The position numbers were made by a program, and so were the translations under genes. 64,000 nt of DNA from Sphingomonas sp. LR60 (GTDB lineage: Bacteria > Pseudomonadota > Alphaproteobacteria > Sphingomonadales > Sphingomonadaceae). The stretch lies in NCBI RefSeq assembly GCF_036855935.1, contig NZ_JASPFK010000001.1:1800501-1864500 (forward strand), written 5' to 3'. Positions 43,348 through 53,666 of the stretch are shown one piece after another (position 1 is the stretch's first letter; every line of letters begins with the position of its first letter). Below the pieces are notes generated by a model that was not told the DNA's origin, ran no database searches, and worked only from the letters and a program-made list of their open reading frames with translations.

Positions 43348-43824
43348 CTATTGTCGATCATGACAAGGGGTGCATCCGACAAGATCGAAGAACTGCCGAA
43401 TACGAAAGACGTCATCTTGAGAACCGCCGCTCGCCGGAAGCATGAAATGGGCGGGAGCACGGGCACCCCGCTTTGGCGCGGCGGAAAGGACCAGATACTG
43501 AGCGTCCATGCCGATAAATTCTCGATCCCCATGTGGCCTTGGCCCGCCATCCGGACTTGGTGGATGCCAGCCAGGAGCATTCGGATCGTCGGTTGACGCG
43601 ATGTTCTGCAGACCGTTGCTGCCGCCGTCCCATGGCAACCACCAGGACGTCGTCTTCGCCTCGGCATTGCGAACCGTCAACGCGACACGAGCCGGCCAGT
43701 CCGCACCGCTCTCCACTGGATGGAAGGCGGCGGTCACCTCAGGATGATGCCTTAGCGCGTAATGCGCTCGCTCGACCGCACAGGTCGGGCCAGCGAGACT
43801 TGCAAGCACCAAAAATGCGATCAT
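43348..43824 (-). CDS. Hypothetical exported protein
   Basis: About 158 residues with a signal peptide (MIAFLVLASLAGPTCA). The remainder is tryptophan- and proline-rich (TTSWWLPWDGGSNGLQN, HPPSPDGGPRPHGD) and ends with a cysteine pair, CTPC. I recognise no family. The start MIAFLVLA is chosen for the signal peptide; an ATG five codons upstream exists. It lies between convergent neighbours, and the gap before ettA holds nothing clear. Confidence 0.6.
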   Translation of the reverse strand: MIAFLVLASLAGPTCAVERAHYALRHHPEVTAAFHPVESGADWPARVALTVRNAEAKTTSWWLPWDGGSNGLQNIASTDDPNAPGWHPPSPDGGPRPHGDREFIGMDAQYLVLSAAPKRGARAPAHFMLPASGGSQDDVFRIRQFFDLVGCTPCHDRQ

Positions 43825-43958
43825 CGGCTCGATCCCCAATCGCCGTAGCAGCCGGCGCTGGTTCGATCGTATGACGCAACGATGGGCGGCTCAACGTTGC
43901 CCGGCCGTCATGGGTCAGCAAGGGACGGAGCGCTTTCGCGACCCGCCCCTCACCCCGC

Positions 43959-45638
<1,680 letters not shown>

Positions 45639-45748
45639 CTGGCGCGCGGCTCCGTAAAAGAGAGGGTGCGGCGAAAAAATCGTTGGCGCGCATGTAAGCG
45701 CAGCCCGCGCCGTTGGCAAACCGCACCGCGCCGGTTACGCCACGCTCC

Positions 45749-47147
45749 ATGAAGCATCTTGCCCCGTTGACGCTCGCCCTGCTCCTCGCCACCCCCGCCG
45801 CCGCGCAGCGCACCGCGCCGCCCACACCGGCCGCCGTCGATCCACAGGTCGCCGCGCTGCGCGACGCCGCGCTGAAGGACGACCTCGCCTATGAGATCGT
45901 CGAGGGGCTGACCACCGAGGTCGGGCAGCGACTGGCCGGGACCGAGGCGGAGGCGCGCGCGCGCGATTGGGCGGTGAAGAAGCTGACCGCGCTCGGCTTC
46001 AGCAACGTCCGCGCCGAACCGTACCGGATGGCGGTGTGGGTGCGCGGTGACGAAACCGCGGAGCTCGTCGCGCCGGTGCCGCAGAAGTTGACGCTCGCCG
46101 CGCTCGGCAATTCGGCGAGCACCGGCGCCAAGGGGCTCACCGCCGAACTGGTGGTCTTCCCCTCCTATACCGAGTTCGCCAACGCCCCCGCCTCGGCGGT
46201 CCGCGACAAGATCGTCTACATCGGCAACGCGATGCAGCCGACGCAGGACGGGTCGAGCTATGGCAGCAGCGGCACCGCGCGCTTCACCGGGCCGGCGACA
46301 GCCTCGCAAAAGGGCGCGGCGGCGATCGTGATCCGCTCGATCGGCACCGATGCGCACCGGCTGCCGCATACCGGCACCACCACCTTCCCCGCCGGCGTCA
46401 AGCCGATCCCCGCCGCCGCGCTCTCCGCTCCCGACGCGGCGCTGATCGAGCGGTTGGCGAAGCGCGGGCAGCCGATCCGCCTCAAGCTGCTGCTGACACC
46501 GAAGATGATCGGCGAGCGCGAGTCGGGCAATGTCATCGCCGAGGTGCCGGGCACCGATCCTGCCGCGGGCGTCGTGCTGGTGGGTGGGCATCTCGACAGC
46601 TGGGACCTCGGCACCGGCGCGATCGACGACGCCAGCGGTGTCGCGATCACCACCGCTGCAGCCAAGCGCATCATGGACAGCGGAAAGCGCCCGCGCCGCA
46701 CGATCTCGCGTCGTGTGGTTCGGAGCCGAGGAAGTCGGCGGCTTCGGCGGCGCGGCCTATGCCAAGCGCCACGGTGCCGAACGCCACGCCACCGCCTCCG
46801 AAAGCGACTTCGGCGCCGACCGCGTCTGGCGGTTCGAGACGCAATTTCCCGACGCCGCCAAGGCGGTGACTGCCCGGCTGGCCAGCGCGCTTGCTCCGCT
46901 CGGCATCGTTGCCGGCAGCGGACGTGCGGGCGACGGCACCGATATCGCGCCGACGATCGCGACCGGCGTGGCCGGTGTCGACCTCAACCAGTCCGGGCTG
47001 CGCTATTTCGACACCCACCACACGCCCGACGACACACTGGAGCGCGTCGACCCCGAACAATTGCGCCAGAACGTCGCGGCTTGGACGACGATGCTCGCGA
47101 TCGTCGCCAACGCGCCCGAAGAAATCGGCGCAGTGCCGCGGCCGTGA
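45749..47147 (+). CDS. M28 family peptidase, split by one-base frameshift
   Basis: About 465 residues when repaired, with a signal peptide (MKHLAPLTLALLLATPAAAQ). The metal-binding GGHLDSWDLGTGAIDDASG is in the first frame, while WFGAEEVGGFGGAA and FDTHHTPDDTLERVD are one base over. The break is at 46705-46706, where one extra base interrupts the expected RTIRVVWFGAEE. It is divergent from ettA. Family members act as periplasmic carboxy- or aminopeptidases; the substrate is unknown. Confidence 0.88.
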
Positions 47148-47309
47148 AAATCGCGTGAAAAGGGTGCCTGAACGGGTCACCATTCGTCGCAACCTTTCGC
47201 AAAGGTGAATTTTGCTTATTGACCCCCCGGTTGGTAGGGTATTGCGAGCGTTCGCGACGGCGCTGGGGTCGGGCGCGAGTGTTTTTATGTAATGCTTGGG
47301 AGCATTCCG

Positions 47310-47573
47310 ATGAAGAAGATCCTGCTCGTTGCCGCCGCCGCTGGCCTGATGTCGGTCGCCGCTTGCTCGAAGTCGCCTGAGGCTTCGGCGGTCGAGAACA
47401 ACGCCGACATGATGGCAGACAACATGGACGCCATGGCGGCCAACGTTGCCGACATGTCGAACACCACTGCGAACCCGTTCTCCGAGGACAACGCTGAGGC
47501 GGTTGCCGAGAACATCCACTCGGCCGCCGACAACGTTCGTGACGCGGGCGAGGACGCTGCGAAGAACATGTAA
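47310..47573 (+). CDS. Small lipoprotein, helical (first of a pair)
   Basis: 87 residues. The start MKKILLVAAAAGLMSVAAC ends in a lipobox cysteine. The mature part repeats short heptad-like units (NNADMMADNMDAMAANVADM, then AENIHSAADNVRDAGED), suggesting an amphipathic helix or coiled coil. Relatives with the same helical repeats follow 24 bases downstream. It is probably lipid-anchored in the envelope; the exact role is unknown. No clear family name can be given. Confidence 0.75.
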   Translation: MKKILLVAAAAGLMSVAACSKSPEASAVENNADMMADNMDAMAANVADMSNTTANPFSEDNAEAVAENIHSAADNVRDAGEDAAKNM

Positions 47574-47597
47574 TCGACGGGAGCCGTGCCGGTGGTC

Positions 47598-47858
47598 ATG
47601 CGGAAGTTCCTTCCCCTGCTCGCGATTGCGCTTTGCGGCGTGACGGCGTGCAGTGACCGCTCAGGCACGGCTTCGATCGGTAACAATGCCGAGGCGATGG
47701 CCGACGCGCTGGAGCGCAAGGCCAACGATCTCGATGCGATGGCTGAAGCCACCGCCAACGACAGCGCCGCCGCCATGCTGGAGGGTGCTGCCGACAATCT
47801 TGCGGACCAGGCGGACAATGTCCGCGACTTGGCCGAGGATGGTGCCGCAAAGCGCTGA
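47598..47858 (+). CDS. Small lipoprotein, helical (second of a pair)
   Basis: 86 residues. The start MRKFLPLLAIALCGVTAC ends in a lipobox, followed by NNAEAMADALERKANDLDAM and EGAADNLADQADNVRDLAED. It is a divergent paralogue of the gene 24 bases upstream, sharing the NNA-M-D and AADNxxDxAxNVRD pattern, so tandem duplication is likely. It ends before a strong terminator and then tRNA-Pro. A GTG start four codons upstream is possible. Confidence 0.75.
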   Translation: MRKFLPLLAIALCGVTACSDRSGTASIGNNAEAMADALERKANDLDAMAEATANDSAAAMLEGAADNLADQADNVRDLAEDGAAKR

Positions 47859-47890
47859 GCGTATTGTGGTTTGGCGGAGGTCATCCGTTG

Positions 47891-47919
47891 CGAGGCGCCC
47901 CCGGGCGCCTCTTCTTTTT
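47891..47919 (+). terminator. Rho-independent terminator after lipoprotein pair
   Basis: A GC-rich inverted repeat GAGGCGCCC / GGGCGCCTC (47892-47911) is followed by CTTCTTTTTG. It lies 33 bases past the second lipoprotein stop and about 65 bases before tRNA-Pro, a good position to end that transcript. Confidence 0.88.
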
Positions 47920-47983
47920 GTGAGGGTATGATCCGGCGCTTGCACGCGGCGGATGCGCGGCCTAGGCCGAACCCTCCACGCGT

Positions 47984-48060
<77 letters not shown>

Positions 48061-48110
48061 ACTCACGCTAAGCTGTTGATTTCACGTCGCCAACCCGGCG
48101 ATCGGGAACC

Positions 48111-48144
48111 GTTGTACCCACGGTTGTACCCATCGCTGTACCCA
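48111..48144 (+). repeat. Three direct repeats, 12-base period, before the integrase
   Basis: GTTGTACCCA at 48111-48120 and 48123-48132, then GCTGTACCCA at 48135-48144. They lie 50 bases after tRNA-Pro and just before the integrase start. Regular spacing by about one helical turn suggests integrase arm-binding sites or operators, which is inference. Confidence 0.6.
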
Positions 48145-48158
48145 TCGGGGGCAATGAC

Positions 48159-49971
48159 GTGGGATTGCCGAACCTGAAACTGCGCGGCGGCAGCTATCAT
48201 TGGCGGCGCAAGATCATGGTGGCGGGCCGGCCGCTGCCGCTCTCGATTTCGTTACGGACCGGGAATTATTCGCGAGCTCGCGCTATATCCGCCCGACTGA
48301 GTGTCGCAGTCGAGGGTTTGCGCATGGCCTATGGTCAGTTCACCGCCATGAGCCGCGAGCAGATAAGGCAGGTGTTCAGCGACGCGTTGCGCTGGCAGCT
48401 CCAGCGCATCGAGCAGGATCAAGTCGGCAGCCTGGCGGACCCGGGCGACCACGCCACCGCGAACTCGCTTCATGCCGAGGCATGGGAGTTCCTCGCCCGC
48501 GGCGGTATCGGGGCGCGCTGGACGCTCGACGAGCATCAGCGCCTAGTTGCGAGCGGCTGGAGCCCAGCACAGGCCAAGACTGTGGCGAACATCATCTTCG
48601 ACCTCCAGAACGGCGGCGCCATCTCAGGCGACCAGGTGTCGGACTATAGCGAAGTCTTTGGCCTCACCGTCACGGCCGAGAGTGTCGCGCGCGTTCAACG
48701 CCTCATCTGCAAGGCCAGGGCGGCGGCGTGCCACCAGGCGACGGCGCGGCTTTCCTGGGGCGAGGACGAAAGCGATGCGTGGATCGACGAAGCACTCCGC
48801 GACGACACCCCCTTTGCCTTTGAACGGTCGAGCCAGCCACGACGCCAGACGCCGGCACGCCCATGCCGCCCGCCCCGACCGTGGAAGGCGAGCCGACGCC
48901 CCGCTACCGGTGCGCCCGAAGATGTCCCTGATAGAGGCCAGCGAGGAAGCGATCGCCGACCACCAGAAGGACGGCGACTGGGACACCGACACGGTCAAAC
49001 AGGTGCGGACCGCGATCCGCCTGTTCGATTATGCCTGCGGCACCGCCATCATGATCGAAGACCTCGAACAATCGCATGTCCGCGCCTTCACCAAGCTGTG
49101 TGCCGCCCTGCCGAACCGCTGGGGCCGAACCCGCGAGGAGCGCGCCGGCGGCTTCGAAGCCAGCCTTGCCCGCGCTGCAACCCTGCCCGCGTCCGAAGTC
49201 GGTCTCGGTCAGGTGACGGTCAACAAACATCTGACTTGGGTGACCTCGGTCCTGGACCACGCTGCGGGCGAGGATGGCGATGAAACTGGCCATTGCCCCG
49301 CGATCCCGCTTCTGTTCAAAACGGCGCGAAAGGGTGCGGGCAAGGGCCCGCGGAAGGACCGCAAGCGCAAGCGTGACAAGCGCGCCAACTGGACGAAGGC
49401 CGAAGTTGCACACCTGCTGTCCGCGCTGATCTGGACGGGCACAAAAGGGGTCGACCACCGCCTGACGCCCGGAACCGAAATCATTCATGACGCCTAGTAT
49501 TGGTTGCCGCTTATGCTGCCGCTCTACGGCGGCCGCAGTTCCGAATTGACCGGGTTGGGGCTGGCCGAGGTGCACGAGCATGAGCCGATCCCCTATTTCG
49601 TCATCGACTATACTGAGGATCGCCCGCTCAAGAATGTCCAGTCGATCCGCAAGCTGCCGATCCATCCCGAACTGATCCGGCTTGGCTTCATCGACTATAT
49701 CACCGAACTGCGCCGCGCCGGCTGCACGATGCTCTTCCCCGAAATGGGGTCGACCGACTCGTCCAGCTTCGCGAGCACCTTCTACAAGGCGATCTTCATC
49801 AAGCTGCGGCGCTGGGCCTTTCCGAACGGAACGGAATGGCGCCGCCGAATTGGCGGGGCATGGAAGGACAAGGACGTCCACAGCTATCGCGGCCTCGCCA
49901 CCACCATGTTGAAAGGCCGCGTGAGTGACAGCCTGCGCTGCGATATCTTCGGCCATGAAGGCGAAACCTAA
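48159..49971 (+). pseudogene. Degraded tyrosine recombinase/integrase
   Basis: A GTG-start frame encodes an N-terminal integrase segment (LKLRGGSYHWRRKIMVAGRP). Sequence similar to the core-binding domain resumes in another frame after ~48830-48915 (DGDWDTDTVKQVRTAIRLFD). A TAG at 49495 interrupts the catalytic domain just before YWLPLMLPLYGGRSSELTGL (R-box-like). A second stop, TAA at 49969, cuts the end at HSYRGLATTMLKGR...GHEGET. Together one frameshift and two in-frame stops make this non-functional. The C-terminal catalytic tyrosine region is lost. It lies directly downstream of tRNA-Pro, the usual target of such elements. Confidence 0.82.
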
Positions 49972-49980
49972 ACCACAGGC

Positions 49981-50190
49981 GACTTTCTCGCCATGCTTCA
50001 GGCGGCCAACGGCGGCACGATCGAAGACGCTCGCCAGTCAGTTCTCGATGCTCTCGGCGGCATTCCTATCGGTCGCGGAGCCGAACCTGCGGAGGTTGCC
50101 GACCTGATCGCCTATCTTGCCGCCGACCGCGCAGCCGCGATCCACGGCGCAGAGTTTGTCATCGACGGAGGAACGATCCGCACTGTTTGA
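49981..50190 (+). pseudogene. Short-chain dehydrogenase, C-terminal fragment
   Basis: The open segment from MLQAANGGTIEDARQSVLDA through GGIPIGRGAEPAEVADLIAY to GAEFVIDGGTIRTV matches the last ~65 residues of SDR oxidoreductases. The Rossmann NAD-binding region is absent; the fragment begins right after the integrase stop. It is therefore a 3' remnant left by deletion or insertion, not a gene. Confidence 0.8.
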
Positions 50191-50302
50191 CCGCCTGGTG
50201 GTTGCTCGCCCTTTGGGGCGAGCGACTCTCCAAGCTATCGCCGCCTTGACCCACACTCGGTCATCCAATGTTCGATCGACGCGAAAATGATTGATGCCAT
50301 CG

Positions 50303-51148
50303 CTAATGCGGCCAGCGAAACGCGATTTCGTACAGGCCGATGGCAACTTCAAAAGCGATGAGCCCGATTACTGACAATTCAAGACGCAACGAGCGTTTGT
50401 CCTGTACCAAGTCAAGCAACCATTCGGCTGAGTCGCCGAGCATCTCGAGCTTGCGCTCAATCGTGCGCATGCGATCGCCCAGCTCATATTCCGCTTCGAG
50501 GCGTCCATAAAGACGGTCGAGCTCCGGATGCTCCCAGAGCAGATCCGGCTTCTCGCCGATACGCGCGCGTCCGACGACGCGGTGCTGAGCGGAGAGGACG
50601 CTCCCGATCTGGCGCATGATCTGACGGATGGGAAGATGGGCGCGACCATGCTCCCGCATGTCGGTGAGAAGCGGCTCGATCCGGTCGAAAGCGTCCTCGA
50701 TGCGCATCTCGTCGCGCGCCAGGACCACGGAGCGCGCGAGAACGGTGGCGGCGAGCAGTAGCCGCTCGGAAGTTACTTCTCGCAGCCGGATACGGCCGTC
50801 GGCGGATACGGTTTCCTCTCCTTCGTCACGCAGTTCGACGCGGGCGGTCTCGATCTCGGGGGTGGCCGGCGGATCGACGGCATGCGGCGCAACCTGGGCC
50901 AGGATCAGCGCCTCTTCCGTAGGCGTTGCACCGACGAGGACGACTGCGCCGTAGCGGAAGACAAACGCGCCTGCACCCTTCAGCTCGACCATCTCGGGAT
51001 CGCTGAATCCGGCGAGCGCGCGCATATCGATACGCGTGCCCAGGAGATGCGCGCGCATCTCGACCTGGTCACCTCTTCCGGGCAGCGGTGCGACGAGCGC
51101 CTCCGGCACCCCGGTCGGTCGTAGCGTCTGTGTGTCGGGCACGAGCAT
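50303..51148 (-). CDS. RMD1/DUF155 family protein
   Basis: 281 residues. The family core is present: MVELKGAGAFVFRYGAVVLVG, then a long acidic and helical region, and a C-terminal transmembrane helix (LSVIGLIAFEVAIGLYEIAF). Yeast relatives are membrane proteins of mitochondria or meiotic division; the bacterial function is unknown. The start MLVPDTQTLRP is chosen because upstream sequence lacks family features. It is the largest intact gene between the integrase and the MarR-GNAT pair. Confidence 0.85.
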   Translation of the reverse strand: MLVPDTQTLRPTGVPEALVAPLPGRGDQVEMRAHLLGTRIDMRALAGFSDPEMVELKGAGAFVFRYGAVVLVGATPTEEALILAQVAPHAVDPPATPEIETARVELRDEGEETVSADGRIRLREVTSERLLLAATVLARSVVLARDEMRIEDAFDRIEPLLTDMREHGRAHLPIRQIMRQIGSVLSAQHRVVGRARIGEKPDLLWEHPELDRLYGRLEAEYELGDRMRTIERKLEMLGDSAEWLLDLVQDKRSLRLELSVIGLIAFEVAIGLYEIAFRWPH

Positions 51149-51359
51149 ATCCCCTTTATCGAGCGACTCTCGAAAGATTCTATGTTCCCGACGATCCGGC
51201 GCAGCCACGCCACAGTTGGCGACGATGTTCCGCTGTAGGCCGCTTGGCGCTTCCAGCAAGTCTTCGACCGCACAATGGGAACTTGGAAAGAAGGCCGCCA
51301 AGGCCGCACACGAGTGATCGTGAACCCGATCTCCCCCGCGGGGCGAAACCCGTGCCAAA

Positions 51360-51476
51360 AGCGCCACAGCGGTCCGGGCAATATTTCACGGCGCCCCAGT
51401 CGCGCTCCCGCTTCTTGCGCCAAGCGAACGGCCGGTACCCGATCCCGGAGAACGGGCAGTTCGCTGTGCATTCCAC
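51360..51476 (-). pseudogene. DUF2256-like remnant
   Basis: Translation gives RPFAWRKKRERDWGAVKYCP followed by DRC, matching the DUF2256 zinc-ribbon core. The second cysteine of the expected CPxC pair is replaced (CPFSGIG) and the tail diverges quickly. It sits in a 500-base region with no intact gene. Confidence 0.5.
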
Positions 51477-51483
51477 CGCCTCT

Positions 51484-51625
51484 CGCGGCGCGGGTCGGCT
51501 TCGCGATCGGTTATGAAAGCCAGTCGCAGTTCAGCCGTGACTATGGTCGCCTGTTCGGCGCGCCGCCCGATCCCGACGCGATCGCCCTTCGATCGCAACT
51601 CGTATCAGAACCGGCGCTACCGTAA
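51484..51625 (+). pseudogene. AraC-family regulator, C-terminal fragment
   Basis: The open frame ends in ARVGFAIGYESQSQFSRDYG RLFGAPPDPD, the second helix-turn-helix of AraC-type regulators, and stops at 51623-51625. No sensing domain or first helix-turn-helix is present upstream. It lies 31 bases before the intact MarR-GNAT gene. Confidence 0.65.
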
Positions 51626-51656
51626 TACTTAACTCCGTCAAGCAATCCAAGGCAGC

Positions 51657-52583
51657 ATGGCGGACATGGAGCATGAAGACGTCACTGCGATCCGCCGATT
51701 CAACCGCTTTTACACCCAGACGATCGGTGCGCTCGACGCCCGGTTCCTGGGCACCGAGGCGAGCCTTCCCAAAGCACGTTTGCTGTTCGAAATCGCCACG
51801 CGCGAACCCGTTACCGCAACCGTGTTGCAGGATGCGCTCGGCATGGACGCAGGGTATCTCAGCCGCGTCGTCGCGCGGTTCGAGAAGCGCGGCTGGCTCA
51901 TGCGCGAGCGGCGTGAGGACGATGCTCGCGCGCGCGACCTGCGGCTGACCGAAGCGGGGCGCGACGCCTTCGCCATCGTCGACCACCGCCAGAGCGACGC
52001 CGTCAACGATCTGCTCGGCACCGTGGAAGGTCAGGGGCGGCGCGATCTGGTCGAAGCGTTGACCCGAGCGCGGCTGCTGCTCGATCCTGCGTCGGGCGGA
52101 CCGTTCGTGATCCGGCCGTTCCGCACGGGCGAGCCCGCGCTGATCGCTGCCCGCCAGTCGCTCCTCTATGCCGAGAGCCATGGCTGGGGTCGCGAATTGG
52201 AGGTGATCGAAAGCGAGGTGACGGCGGCCTTTCTGCGCGACTTTAACCCGACGCGCGAGCAATGCTGGGTCGCCGAGATCGACGGCGTGATGGCGGGCGC
52301 GGTGTTCGTCACCGATGAAGGGAACCATAACGCCCGACTACGGCTGCTCCATGTCGAGCCCTTCGCCCGCCGCCGGGGTATTGGCGATGCGCTGGTCGAA
52401 TGCTGCGTGGGTTTCGCGCGGGAAACCGGCTACCGCTCACTGGTGCTGTGGACGCATACGGTGCTGGAGTCCGCGCGTCGCATCTATGCTGCGCACGGCT
52501 TCGTGTGTGTCGAGACGGCGATCCACGACCGGTTCGGTGTTCCGCTTCAGGGGGAAACGTGGCGGCTGGATCTGGCCGCATGA
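51657..52583 (+). CDS. MarR-type regulator fused to GNAT acetyltransferase
   Basis: 308 residues: an N-terminal MarR winged helix (RFNRFYTQTIGALDARFLG, GMDAGYLSRVVARFEKRGWL) joined to a GNAT domain (~165-300) with LHVEPFARRRGIGDALVECC. The fusion architecture is known in actinobacteria and proteobacteria, where it acts as an acetyltransferase with its own DNA-binding part. It overlaps the next GNAT gene by four bases. A decayed copy of its N-terminus lies at 57793-57955. Confidence 0.92.
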   Translation: MADMEHEDVTAIRRFNRFYTQTIGALDARFLGTEASLPKARLLFEIATREPVTATVLQDALGMDAGYLSRVVARFEKRGWLMRERREDDARARDLRLTEAGRDAFAIVDHRQSDAVNDLLGTVEGQGRRDLVEALTRARLLLDPASGGPFVIRPFRTGEPALIAARQSLLYAESHGWGRELEVIESEVTAAFLRDFNPTREQCWVAEIDGVMAGAVFVTDEGNHNARLRLLHVEPFARRRGIGDALVECCVGFARETGYRSLVLWTHTVLESARRIYAAHGFVCVETAIHDRFGVPLQGETWRLDLAA

Positions 52584-53128
52584 GCGGTGGCCTGACGATC
52601 CGCCTCGCGACCGAAGCCGACCTCGGGGCGCTTCGCGCACTGATGACGCTGTCGATCGATCGTGGCCAGGCGGCGGTGCTGACCCCGGCGCAGATCATGG
52701 CCAGCCGAGCAGTGATGGGGCTCGACACGCAACTGGTGATCGACGGCACCTATTTCGTCGTCGAGGATCATGGCGTGCCGGTCGGCTGCGGCGGATGGAG
52801 CCGGCGGGCGACGCTCTATGGCGGCGATCATAGCACCGACTTGCGCGACCCGGCGCTTCTGGATCCGGCAACGGACGCCGCGCGCATCCGCGCCATGTAC
52901 ACCCACCCGGATCACGTCCGGCGCGGGATCGGCCGGATGATCCTTGACCACTGCGAACAGGCGGCGCGGGCGGAAGGGTTCGCGGCGATCGAATTGATGG
53001 GGACGGCCGGCGGTGTGCCACTTTATGCGGCCTGCGGCTACGAGCCGATCGAACGCGCCGATGTGCGCGTCGAGGGCGTCGTCGTGCCGTTGACCCGGAT
53101 GCGGAAGCGCCTGCGCACAATGGCGTAG
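52580..53128 (+). CDS. GNAT family N-acetyltransferase
   Basis: 182 residues. The acetyl-CoA motif is MYTHPDHVRRGIGRMILDH, and the C-terminal GVPLYAACGYEPIE is typical. The start MSGGLTIRLATEADLGALRA overlaps the MarR-GNAT stop (ATGA), so the two are translationally coupled. The acceptor is unknown. The ECF41 promoter begins 32 bases after the stop. Confidence 0.9.
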   Translation: MSGGLTIRLATEADLGALRALMTLSIDRGQAAVLTPAQIMASRAVMGLDTQLVIDGTYFVVEDHGVPVGCGGWSRRATLYGGDHSTDLRDPALLDPATDAARIRAMYTHPDHVRRGIGRMILDHCEQAARAEGFAAIELMGTAGGVPLYAACGYEPIERADVRVEGVVVPLTRMRKRLRTMA

Positions 53129-53159
53129 CGGTGCGCTGGCCAGACATTTTGCAGCGGCA

Positions 53160-53186
53160 TGTCACACCTGCCATCGCTGTCTCGTC
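53160..53186 (+). promoter_or_regulatory. ECF41-type promoter
   Basis: TGTCACA (53160-53166), a 16-base spacer and CGTC (53183-53186) match the published ECF41 consensus for -35 and -10. The start codon of the carboxymuconolactone-decarboxylase gene lies 27 bases downstream, and the sigma factor follows, implying autoregulation. Confidence 0.85.
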
Positions 53187-53213
53187 ATGGTGTCGGAACC
53201 AAGGAGACCGACC

Positions 53214-53666
53214 ATGACACCCCGTATCCCAAACCCGCACGCGCTGGCCCCGGAAGCGACCAAGGCCATGATGGCGCTGGAACAGAGCTTCACGAAGAGC
53301 GGCATCGACCACAATCTTCTCGAACTGGTGAAATTCCGCGTGTCGCAGATCAACGGCTGCGCCTTCTGTCTGCACATGCACTCGACCGACCTGCGCCGTC
53401 ATGGCGAAAGCGAGATGCGGCTCTACATGCTGACCGCGTGGCGGGAGTCGACGCTTTATTCGGATCGCGAGCGGGCGGCGCTCGGCTGGGCCGAGGCGTT
53501 GACGCTGCTGCCCGAGACAGGCGCACCCGATGCGGATTATGAGGCGTTGAAGGCGGCGTTTTCCGAGGCGGAGCAAGTCTGGCTGACCATGGCGATCGGT
53601 GCGATCAATACCTGGAACCGACTGCAAGTGTCGTTCCGCGTCGCGCATCCGGTTGACGATGCCTGA
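53214..53666 (+). CDS. Carboxymuconolactone decarboxylase/AhpD-like protein, ECF41 partner
   Basis: 150 residues. The redox CxxC is in INGCAFCLHMHSTDLRRHG. The overall fold is AhpD-like with the CMD domain (~30-120). Genes of this type accompany ECF41 sigma factors. The start MTPRIPNPHALAPEA is preceded by an AAGGAG site about 6 bases upstream. It overlaps the sigma gene by eight bases. Confidence 0.92.
   Translation: MTPRIPNPHALAPEATKAMMALEQSFTKSGIDHNLLELVKFRVSQINGCAFCLHMHSTDLRRHGESEMRLYMLTAWRESTLYSDRERAALGWAEALTLLPETGAPDADYEALKAAFSEAEQVWLTMAIGAINTWNRLQVSFRVAHPVDDA

Noticed and set aside
47219..47245. Sigma70-like promoter for the lipoprotein pair
   Set aside because: TTGACC is present but no convincing -10 at the right spacing.
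48111..48144. CRISPR array
   Set aside because: Only three 10-base repeats with two-base gaps; no spacers and no cas genes.
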